A DNA stretch of 64,000 nucleotides. Origin: FLUQ01 sp031550605 (lineage in GTDB: Bacteria; Desulfobacterota; Desulfovibrionia; Desulfovibrionales; Desulfovibrionaceae). Location of the stretch: positions 93,638-157,637 of the forward strand of contig JAVBOK010000043.1 of assembly GCA_031550605.1 (NCBI GenBank), in the 5' to 3' direction. Positions 56,362 to 64,000 of the stretch are shown piece by piece (position 1 is the stretch's first letter; each line of letters begins with the position of its first letter). The position numbers and the translations under genes were made by a program. The notes beneath the pieces were generated by a model. The model was given only the letters and a program-made list of their open reading frames with translations. It had not been told where the DNA came from and ran no database searches.

Positions 56362-57282
56362 ATGCGGCACTCGCCTCTTCGCCGTTCCCTGCTCATCGCC
56401 GCGCTGACCGTCCCGGTGTCCGCCGCCCTGGCGCGCGCGGCCGCCGCATTGCCCGGCAATACCCGGACCGTTTCCCCGGAAGACGCTCTAGCGGCGCTCG
56501 AACGCGCATCAGGGGGCAGATTGGGGCTGGCGGCCCGCGATACGGGAACAGGGGCCGTCATCAGCCATCGGGCGGACGAGCGTTTTCCCCTGTGCAGCAC
56601 CGCGAAATTGATGGCTGTGGCGGCCGTGCTCAGGCAGACGGAAAGGCGTCCCGATTTGCTGCGGCAGCGGATGCGGTACACGGCGGAAGACCTGGCGCCC
56701 TATTCCGTCATCACCCCAAAAAATTTGGCCACGGGCATGACCGTCGCGCAACTGTGCGCCGCGGCCCTGCAATACAGCGACAACACCGCGCTGAATCTGC
56801 TGCTGCGCCAACTCGGCGGGCCGGAAGTTGTGACGGCCTTCGCCAGGTCCATCGGCGACGACGCCTTCCGCCTTGACCGGGGGGAAACCAGCCTGAGCAG
56901 CGCGGCCCCCGGCGACGAACGGGATACGTCCACGCCCGCCGCCATGGAACGCAGCCTGCGCGCGCTTGTGTTGGAGAACGCCCTGCGGCCCGATCACCGG
57001 ACCTTGCTGCGGGAATGGCTGCAAGGCAACACCACCGGCGGCAGGCGCATCCGGGCCGGCGTGCCGCGGGACTGGACGGTGGGGGACAAAACCGGCAGCG
57101 GCTCTTTCGGCACGACCAATGACATCGCGGTGCTCTGGCGTCCGGCACAAGCGCCCGTCTGCATTGCCGCATACTTCACGCAGGCGCGCAAGGACGCCCC
57201 CGCCCGCGAGGACGTCATCGCATCCGCCGCCCGCATTGTGGCGGATGCGATGACACTTGCCAGCCGCGCCGGGAACGTATAG
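56362..57282 (+). CDS. class A beta-lactamase
   Basis: A periplasmic serine beta-lactamase, 306 residues, starting at 56362 behind AAAGGAG; signal peptide at about residues 1-29. Active-site motifs: STAK (Ser79, Lys82; Ambler 70-73), YSDN (Ser139; Ambler 130), Glu175 in RGETSLS (Ambler Glu166), and DKTGSG (Lys243; Ambler 234). Cys precedes the nucleophile (Ambler 69), as in CTX-M enzymes, but the second Cys of class A carbapenemases (Cys238) is absent. The usual Asn170 is Ser179. DES-1 of Desulfovibrio desulfuricans is a known relative by genus. No regulator gene (ampR/blaI) is adjacent. Confidence 0.93.
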   Translation: MRHSPLRRSLLIAALTVPVSAALARAAAALPGNTRTVSPEDALAALERASGGRLGLAARDTGTGAVISHRADERFPLCSTAKLMAVAAVLRQTERRPDLLRQRMRYTAEDLAPYSVITPKNLATGMTVAQLCAAALQYSDNTALNLLLRQLGGPEVVTAFARSIGDDAFRLDRGETSLSSAAPGDERDTSTPAAMERSLRALVLENALRPDHRTLLREWLQGNTTGGRRIRAGVPRDWTVGDKTGSGSFGTTNDIAVLWRPAQAPVCIAAYFTQARKDAPAREDVIASAARIVADAMTLASRAGNV

Positions 57283-57313
57283 AAAAAAAGGCTTTCTCTG
57301 GTAAGGAGCCATT

Positions 57314-57700
57314 ATGAGCACAGACACCTGCACACCCGATTTCGCCAAATGCGGCGGCCTGGTCCCCGCCATAGCCCAGTGCGCCAAAACCGGCCATGTT
57401 CTGATGCTGGCCTATATGAACGAAGAATCCTGGAAGAAGACGCTGGAGACCGGCGAGGCCCATTACTGGAGCCGCAGCCGGTCCTGCCTGTGGCACAAGG
57501 GTGATACGTCCGGCAATGTGCAAAAGGTCAAATCCGTCCGTCTGGACTGCGACAACGACACCATTTTGCTGCTTATCGACCAGCTTGGCGGAGCGGCCTG
57601 CCACGAAGGCTACGAAAGCTGCTTTTTCCGCGAACTGGACGACAACGGCGCCAAGGTTTGCTGCGAACGCGTGTTCGACCCCAAGGAGGTCTACAAATAA
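57314..57700 (+). CDS. hisI: phosphoribosyl-AMP cyclohydrolase
   Basis: The third step of histidine synthesis. The 128-residue protein is the stand-alone HisI without a fused HisE domain. YWSRSRSCLWHKGDTSGN, the Mg-binding DCDND and the zinc-site AACHEGYESCFF are present. It ends at the ATG of hisG (one-base overlap). Only hisI and hisG occur here; other his genes must lie elsewhere. Confidence 0.95.
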   Translation: MSTDTCTPDFAKCGGLVPAIAQCAKTGHVLMLAYMNEESWKKTLETGEAHYWSRSRSCLWHKGDTSGNVQKVKSVRLDCDNDTILLLIDQLGGAACHEGYESCFFRELDDNGAKVCCERVFDPKEVYK

Positions 57701-58578
57701 TGTCCGAATCGATTCTGAAGTTCGGCCTGCCCAAAGGGTCGCTCGAAGAGGCCAGCATCAATCTGTTCGCCCGTTCCGGCTGGAAAATAACCATGCGCAA
57801 CCGCAACTATTTTCCGGAAGTCAACGATCCGGGCATCACCATGCGCCTGTGCCGTCCCCAGGAGATGCCGCTGTACGTGGCCGAAGGAGTACTGGACGCC
57901 GGACTGACCGGCAAGGACTGGATTCTGGAAAACCAGGCCGATGTGCTCGTGGTGGCGGACCTGATCTATTCCAAGGCCAGCAACCGCCCGGCCCGCTGGG
58001 TGCTGGCGGTTGACGGCGAATCCCCCTACCACAAACCGGAAGATCTAGCCGGCAAGCGCATCGCCACGGAAATCATGGGACTGACCCAGCGGTATTTCGC
58101 GGACCGGGGCATTCCGGTGAAAGTCCAGTATTCCTGGGGAGCCACCGAGGCCAAGGTGGTAGAAGGCCTGGCCGACGCCATCGTCGAAGTCACGGAAACC
58201 GGCACCACCATCCGCGCCCATGGCCTGCGCATCATTGACGACGTGCTGGTGACCAACACACAGTTGGTGGCCAATAAAGCGGCCTGGGAATGCCCCGCCA
58301 AACGGGCGAAAATCGAACAGATCACCATGCTGCTGCAGGGGGCGCTACGCGCCGAAGCCCTGGTGGGCCTGAAGATGAACGCCCCCAGAGCCAATCTGGA
58401 CCAGGTTCTGGCGCTGCTGCCCTCGCTCAACTCCCCCACCGTGGCCCATCAGCAGGATCCGCGCTGGGTGTCGCTTGAAATCGTGGTGAGCACGAAAATC
58501 GTGCGCGACCTGATCCCGCAACTGGTGGCCGCCGGTGTGGAAGGGATCATCGAATACCCGCTGAACAAGGTGATTTGA
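57700..58578 (+). CDS. hisG: ATP phosphoribosyltransferase, long form
   Basis: The first and feedback-controlled step of histidine synthesis. ATG at 57700 overlaps the hisI stop by one base and has AAGGAGG at 57683. The 292-residue length shows the long (HisG-L) form with the C-terminal ACT-like regulatory domain, which needs no HisZ. Motifs: LPKGSLEEASINLF, AGLTGKDWI, the PRPP loop VVEVTETGTTIRAHGLRII. A strong terminator follows. Confidence 0.96.
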   Translation: MSESILKFGLPKGSLEEASINLFARSGWKITMRNRNYFPEVNDPGITMRLCRPQEMPLYVAEGVLDAGLTGKDWILENQADVLVVADLIYSKASNRPARWVLAVDGESPYHKPEDLAGKRIATEIMGLTQRYFADRGIPVKVQYSWGATEAKVVEGLADAIVEVTETGTTIRAHGLRIIDDVLVTNTQLVANKAAWECPAKRAKIEQITMLLQGALRAEALVGLKMNAPRANLDQVLALLPSLNSPTVAHQQDPRWVSLEIVVSTKIVRDLIPQLVAAGVEGIIEYPLNKVI

Positions 58579-58586
58579 CCCGCGCG

Positions 58587-58639
58587 CGGTAAAACACAAC
58601 CCCGTCCGGGCTCTTGTCGGACGGGGTTGTGTTTTACCG
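58587..58639. terminator. perfect 22-bp bidirectional terminator
   Basis: Bases 58587-58608 pair perfectly with 58618-58639 over a nine-base loop. Both arms carry a run of four A/T (AAAACAC.. / ..GTGTTTT), so it can end both hisG (+) and the convergent helicase gene (-). Confidence 0.85.
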
Positions 58640-58665
58640 GCGAAGGCCCTCCGCAAAAACGCCCG

Positions 58666-60258
<1,593 letters not shown>

Positions 60259-60502
60259 ACATGTCCTTGCACATTTTTTTATTGATAACGGCGCGATAGG
60301 GTGAGGGAGAACGGGTGCGTCGCGCGCCGGCCGGCGCGGGTGCGGTGCGGCATCGCCGCGTCTGCGGCCAGAGGTGTATACGGCAGCATCGCTGCCCCCG
60401 CAACTGCAAAAGACGCGATTGCCCGAAAAAAGCGCACAGCGGCGATGCGGCCGGCACCGCGGATCAACCCGGGTTGCGGGCCGCGCCCGATCACGGTTTC
60501 TC

Positions 60503-62533
60503 TCAGTTCCCGCCGCGGCGCAGAGCGTCAACCAGCGTTTGCAGCTCGTGGGCCTGCCCCGCCAGTTCCGCCACGGCGGATGACGCTTGATGCATGGTGT
60601 TGGCGGTCGAAACGGCAATGGCGTTAATGCCTTCCAGAGAATGGGCGATTTCCTCGCTGGCAGCCGACTGTTCTTCCGCCGCGGTGGCGATGCTGCGTAC
60701 CTGGTCCGCGGTGTGGTTTGATTCGTTCACGATGTCCGCCAGCGAGGAACCGGATTTGTTGACCAGTTCCGTTGCCTTTTCCAGATTGGACGCCGTCTGG
60801 TCCACGGCGTCAACGCTCTTGCGGGTGCCCTGCTGGATGCCGGAAATAGCGGAACCCACTTCTTTGGTGGCGGTCATGGTCTTTTCCGCCAGTTTGCGGA
60901 CTTCGTCGGCCACAACGGCAAACCCGCGTCCGGCTTCGCCGGCTCTGGCGGCCTCAATGGCCGCGTTCAGCGCCAGCAGGTTCGTCTGATCGGCGATATC
61001 GCTGATTACCGTCATGATCTGCCCGATGGATTCGGCCTGTTTGCCCAGAACGCTCATATTTTCCCGCAAAACGACCGTATCCTGCTGCACGGCGCGAATG
61101 GCTTCCACCGACTGTTCGACGATGCTTTCGCCGGTATGGGCGTTCTGTTTCGCCCTTTCCGACGCGTCGGAAGCCACCCCGGCGTTGCGGGCAACCTCCA
61201 GCACCGTGGCGTTCATTTCCTCCATGGCGGTCGCGGACGCGCTGACCTGTTCCCGCTGCAGTTCCGCGCTGTTGCTGGCTTCCTGAACCTGAGCGGAAAG
61301 CTGTTCCGTGGCGGCGGTCAGGCGGGCGACGACCTGCTGCACGTTTTCCGCGGCGCGCAAAAGATTTTTCTGCCCCTGCTCGGCTTTTTCCGTGGCCATT
61401 TTGGCCTCGCCAAGAGCTTCGGTCGCCCGGTCGGATTCCAGTTCGCATTCCTTGCTCTTGGCGTCCGCTTCCGCAATCTTGGTCTTCAGGTTGTCCACCA
61501 TGCGTCGCAAGGCCCCGGCCAGAACGCCGACTTCATCTTTCGTGGTCACCGTAAGCGTGGTGCTGAAATTGCCGGCCGCTACGACTTCGGCATAGGAAGT
61601 GGCCGCCTGCAACGGCCGCGAAAGCGCGCGGGCCATCACCACGCCCAGCAAAATGAAGACCAGCCCCAAGCCGACCCCTATCCCGCCGAAGGTCATCAAA
61701 ATCTGCCGTTCAGCAGCCAGGATGACCGCGCGGGAAAGACCGATAAAAAACATCCCGGCGTTTTTGTCGCTCATGTCTTTCCAAGCCCAGTACACGGTGT
61801 CGTATTCTTGATCATTGATCAGGTTCCGGCTCAGAACCACCTTGTTCTGCTGCATAACCTCGTCAAATATTTTCGGGTTGTTGAGCGGCGTGTTGATAAA
61901 AGGCTTGCCGTCGCGCATGACCGTGGTGCTGGCGCGGATGTCGTTCAGAAAAATCGTGCATTCAACGCTCATTGCGTCTTTGATCCGCTTGACGAATTTA
62001 CCGGTGCCCAGATCCTCGCCGATAATCACGGCCCCAACCAGCTTGCCTTCATATCGGATCGGCGTGCCGGATGCCAGGGTCAGCGGCACCACGGTGCCGG
62101 GTTCCAAGCCTACAATGGCTTTGCCCTGCTTGAGGGGAACAGCGGAGCTCATCCTGGAATCAGGCAGCACGTCGCCCGTCTTGTCGGAATGCCCCCGCAT
62201 CAGCACCTTTCCCTTACTGTCGCAGATGGTGACCAGATCAATAGACGGTTTGCCCACCAATTCCTTGGCGATCTTTTTCAGGATATCCGTTTCCTCTTTC
62301 GCGATGGCCCGCGGCAAATCATTCTCCAGAGCGATCAGCGAACTGAGGGTCTCCTGCGCCTGAATGCTCTGCCGGATTATGTCTTGCACGATGCGGCAGT
62401 TGGCCAGCAATTGCGTCTGAACCGTCTTTTCGGCATAAGAAGAAATCAGGAAATACCCCGCGGCGCACAGCAGAACCACCAAGCAGATGACAGTCGACAG
62501 GACAAGAATGGTCAGCTTTTTCGATATGGACAT
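60503..62533 (-). CDS. methyl-accepting chemotaxis protein with Cache-type sensor
   Basis: A 676-residue chemoreceptor starting at 62533 (MSISKKLTILVLS). Order: helix 1 (about 9-30), a periplasmic Cache-type ligand domain (about 31-280; GVIIGEDLGTG-like core VGAVIIGEDLGTG, PLNNPKIFDEVM), helix 2 (about 285-310), HAMP, and the signalling domain with the hairpin tip DQTNLLALNAAIEAARAGE. No C-terminal pentapeptide tether. It may feed the chemotaxis operon at 8.8-17.6 kb, which has no receptor gene of its own. The ligand is unknown. Confidence 0.93.
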   Translation of the reverse strand: MSISKKLTILVLSTVICLVVLLCAAGYFLISSYAEKTVQTQLLANCRIVQDIIRQSIQAQETLSSLIALENDLPRAIAKEETDILKKIAKELVGKPSIDLVTICDSKGKVLMRGHSDKTGDVLPDSRMSSAVPLKQGKAIVGLEPGTVVPLTLASGTPIRYEGKLVGAVIIGEDLGTGKFVKRIKDAMSVECTIFLNDIRASTTVMRDGKPFINTPLNNPKIFDEVMQQNKVVLSRNLINDQEYDTVYWAWKDMSDKNAGMFFIGLSRAVILAAERQILMTFGGIGVGLGLVFILLGVVMARALSRPLQAATSYAEVVAAGNFSTTLTVTTKDEVGVLAGALRRMVDNLKTKIAEADAKSKECELESDRATEALGEAKMATEKAEQGQKNLLRAAENVQQVVARLTAATEQLSAQVQEASNSAELQREQVSASATAMEEMNATVLEVARNAGVASDASERAKQNAHTGESIVEQSVEAIRAVQQDTVVLRENMSVLGKQAESIGQIMTVISDIADQTNLLALNAAIEAARAGEAGRGFAVVADEVRKLAEKTMTATKEVGSAISGIQQGTRKSVDAVDQTASNLEKATELVNKSGSSLADIVNESNHTADQVRSIATAAEEQSAASEEIAHSLEGINAIAVSTANTMHQASSAVAELAGQAHELQTLVDALRRGGN

Positions 62534-62952
62534 GACGGCTCCCAACTGCGGTAGAATTGGTTTCTTATCTGCAAAAGAATAAACAGGCCAGGGTCTGCTT
62601 TCGCATAACCGCCCGCTGCGCCCTTGCCCTTTTCCGCCCGGCCGTGTTGCACGGTAAAAATTGATCTCGCGGCATTTCAATACAGCTTCGTCAATTTTTC
62701 GCCTTGCGAGTCACCATGCGAAAAAATTCATTTTTTTTGTAACGGCAGTTCGTAGGAGGCAGCCCTGGGGGAAACACAAAAAAATTATCCCCAAACAATT
62801 TCGAGTAGGTGTAAATAATTTTCCCCACTATAACAATATAAAAATCAACTTCTTTGTTGATGGAGATACAATTACCTGAAATTTTTACTTTTACCATCTG
62901 ACATGCTACACTGCGCAAAGCAAATGCAGCAATACACTCAAGAGGAACCACG
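62534..62952. other. 419-bp AT-rich region between receptor and aldolase genes
   Basis: No gene is supported. Base composition is much more AT-rich than its surroundings from about 62690 to 62900. There is a small hairpin ATCAAC/GTTGAT at about 62850-62867. It should hold the divergent promoters of the receptor and of the aldolase. Confidence 0.55.
62884..62912 (+). promoter_or_regulatory. possible extended -10 promoter of the aldolase gene
   Basis: TGCTACACT gives an extended -10 (TGnTACACT; hexamer at 62907-62912) with a weak -35 TTTACT 17 bases upstream, about 40 bases before the aldolase start. Not decisive. Confidence 0.35.
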
Positions 62953-63612
62953 ATGAAAACCGCACATTATCCGTTACGCCGGGACATTGTCGAAACAGGC
63001 AAACGCATGAACGCCCTAGGGCTCAACCAGGGAACCTCCGGCAATGTCAGCGTGCGCCACGGCAACACCGTTCTGATAACCCCCAGCGGCATCGCGTATG
63101 ACGCTCTGGCTCCCGAGGACATCGCGCTTCTGCGCATGGACGGGACATGGGAAGGAACGCTTCCCCCCTCCACCGAATGGCGATTCCATTTGGCAATTCT
63201 GCGCGAAAAACCGGAAATGAACGCCGTGGTCCATTGCCACTCGCCGTATGCGACCATCCTGGCCATTATGAACAGGGACATTCCCGCCGTGCATTACATG
63301 GTCGCCGCAGCCGGGGGCAAAGATATCCGTTGCGCGGCGTACGCCACTTTCGGCACGGAAGAACTGTCGGCACACGCCCTGAAAGCGCTGCGGGACCGTT
63401 CCGCCTGCCTGTTGGCCCATCACGGCATGATCGCCGCCGGCCCTTCCCTGGATAAGGCCCTCTGGCTGGCCGTGGAAGTGGAAAACCTGGCCCGGCACTA
63501 CCACGGATGCCTGCAGATCGGCGAACCGCCCGTTCTGCCGGATGCGGAGATTGCAACCGTGCTGGAAAAATTCAAAAATTACGGTTTGCGGCAAAAAACC
63601 GGCGGAGCATGA
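62953..63612 (+). CDS. class II aldolase/adducin-family protein (FucA-like)
   Basis: A 219-residue zinc aldolase. The N-terminal GLNQGTSGNVSVR, the catalytic Glu region STEWRFH, the zinc ligands HCHSPYA and, later, LLAHHGMIAAG, are family hallmarks. Relatives are L-fuculose-1-phosphate aldolase, ribulose-5-phosphate epimerase and methylthioribulose dehydratase. No sugar kinase or isomerase lies adjacent, so substrate is open. A DksA-like gene follows one base after its stop. Confidence 0.88.
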   Translation: MKTAHYPLRRDIVETGKRMNALGLNQGTSGNVSVRHGNTVLITPSGIAYDALAPEDIALLRMDGTWEGTLPPSTEWRFHLAILREKPEMNAVVHCHSPYATILAIMNRDIPAVHYMVAAAGGKDIRCAAYATFGTEELSAHALKALRDRSACLLAHHGMIAAGPSLDKALWLAVEVENLARHYHGCLQIGEPPVLPDAEIATVLEKFKNYGLRQKTGGA

Positions 63613-63613
63613 C

Positions 63614-63880
63614 ATGGCCGGAGGCTGGACCCACGATGACGCCGTCAGCGACCAGATCGCCGGCTCCATTGACGATGAGGTGAGGCGCGCCCGCGCCCGT
63701 TTGCCCAAAGGCGAAAGCCCGCCGCACTGCGCAGCATGCGGCGAGCCCATTCCCGAAGCCAGGCGCAGGGCCTTGCCGGGCGTGCGCCTCTGCCTTGCCT
63801 GTCAGACAGAGGAAGAGACGCAACACGCCGCGGTCAGCCTGTACAACCGCAAAGGCAGCAAGGACAGCCAGTTGCGGTGA
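63614..63880 (+). CDS. DksA/TraR-family C4 zinc-finger protein
   Basis: An 88-residue protein with a helical N-terminus and a DksA/TraR zinc finger (CAACGEPIPEARRRALPG and CLACQ). It is short like the YbiI/TraR type, lacking most of the coiled coil that enters the RNA-polymerase secondary channel. It may bind RNA polymerase or serve another role. It lies one base after the aldolase stop and is translationally coupled. Confidence 0.85.
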   Translation: MAGGWTHDDAVSDQIAGSIDDEVRRARARLPKGESPPHCAACGEPIPEARRRALPGVRLCLACQTEEETQHAAVSLYNRKGSKDSQLR

Positions 63881-63926
63881 GCGCCGGTTGCAGCGTTTTT
63901 TTTGGGGGGGGTATGGGAAACAAGTC

Positions 63927-63960
63927 GATCCCCCCGCAGCGCGGGGCATGCGGGGGGATC
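63927..63960 (+). terminator. hairpin after DksA-like gene
   Basis: GATCCCCCCGCA (63927-63938) pairs perfectly with 63949-63960 over a ten-base loop, 47 bases past the stop. Homopolymer runs of T and G precede it at 63896-63910. No gene is seen from there to the window end. Confidence 0.6.
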
Positions 63961-64000
63961 ATTGGAGCCTTTCGGCCTGAAGATAATGCCGGCATCGGCC

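Noticed and set aside
62661..62879. 72-codon frame in the receptor-aldolase gap
   Set aside because: Located in AT-rich probable promoter DNA; no ribosome site and no family features.

Overview
This 64-kb, GC-rich window looks like chromosome from an anaerobic, flagellated, sulfate-reducer-like member of the Desulfovibrionaceae (Desulfovibrio/Bilophila relatives). The reasons are a complete HdrABC-FlxABCD electron-bifurcation locus, a ferredoxin-dependent 2-oxoglutarate oxidoreductase next to succinyl-CoA synthetase, type III glutamine synthetase, several DAACS symporters, a chemotaxis operon carrying ParA and HEAT genes, and a class A beta-lactamase. The genus is inference; no rRNA is present.

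Layout. 1-4 kb: end of a DUF898/YjgN membrane protein, an M48 protease, argS and a SPOR-domain protein. 4.3-8.3 kb: a compact mlaE-F-D-C-A lipid-transport operon followed by ndk. 8.4-17.6 kb, minus strand: a tautomerase, then the operon cheB-HEAT-cheR-parA-cheW-cheY-cheA (transcribed leftwards), with no receptor gene inside it. 17.8-18.4 kb: tRNA-Pro(CGG) with a terminator, a perfect 21-bp inverted repeat and a decayed integrase start, i.e. a scar of an integrated element. 18.4-21.2 kb: two divergent DAACS symporters. 21.3-26.9 kb, minus strand: a small lipoprotein and korDABC-sucCD. 27.3-31.4 kb: type III glutamine synthetase and a K+ channel/RCK protein.

31.4-37.1 kb: a LysR regulator divergent from a PLP-centred group (class I aminotransferase, an atypical DAACS symporter, pyridoxal kinase, class V aminotransferase), probably an amino-acid uptake and transamination module. 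37.1-41 kb: a large hybrid histidine kinase. 41.2-42.8 kb: a flagellar hook gene with a good sigma-54 promoter. 42.8-43.7 kb: a frameshifted GntR pseudogene, another gene fragment and an AT-rich promoter region. 43.7-45.6 kb: a tightly coupled trio, a PSE/UPF0324-type transporter plus two unrecognised small proteins (51 and 74 residues); this is the best candidate for an undescribed system. 45.8-47.6 kb: a PfpI/DJ-1 protein divergent from an orphan TAXI solute-binding protein.

48-54.9 kb, minus strand: hdrCBA-flxDCBA, seven overlapping or closely spaced genes. 55.2-58.6 kb: thiL, a class A beta-lactamase, hisI and hisG. 58.7-62.5 kb, minus strand: a DEAD-box RNA helicase and a chemoreceptor. 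62.9-63.9 kb: a class II aldolase and a DksA/TraR zinc-finger protein.

How the genes fit together: KOR and Suc link 2-oxoglutarate, CoA, ferredoxin and ATP; Hdr-Flx links NAD(H), ferredoxin and a thiol/disulfide carrier; glutamine synthetase, the aminotransferases and the symporters handle amino-acid nitrogen; the Che operon, hook gene and receptor serve motility. Long open frames opposite most genes are antisense shadows caused by high GC and are not annotated.
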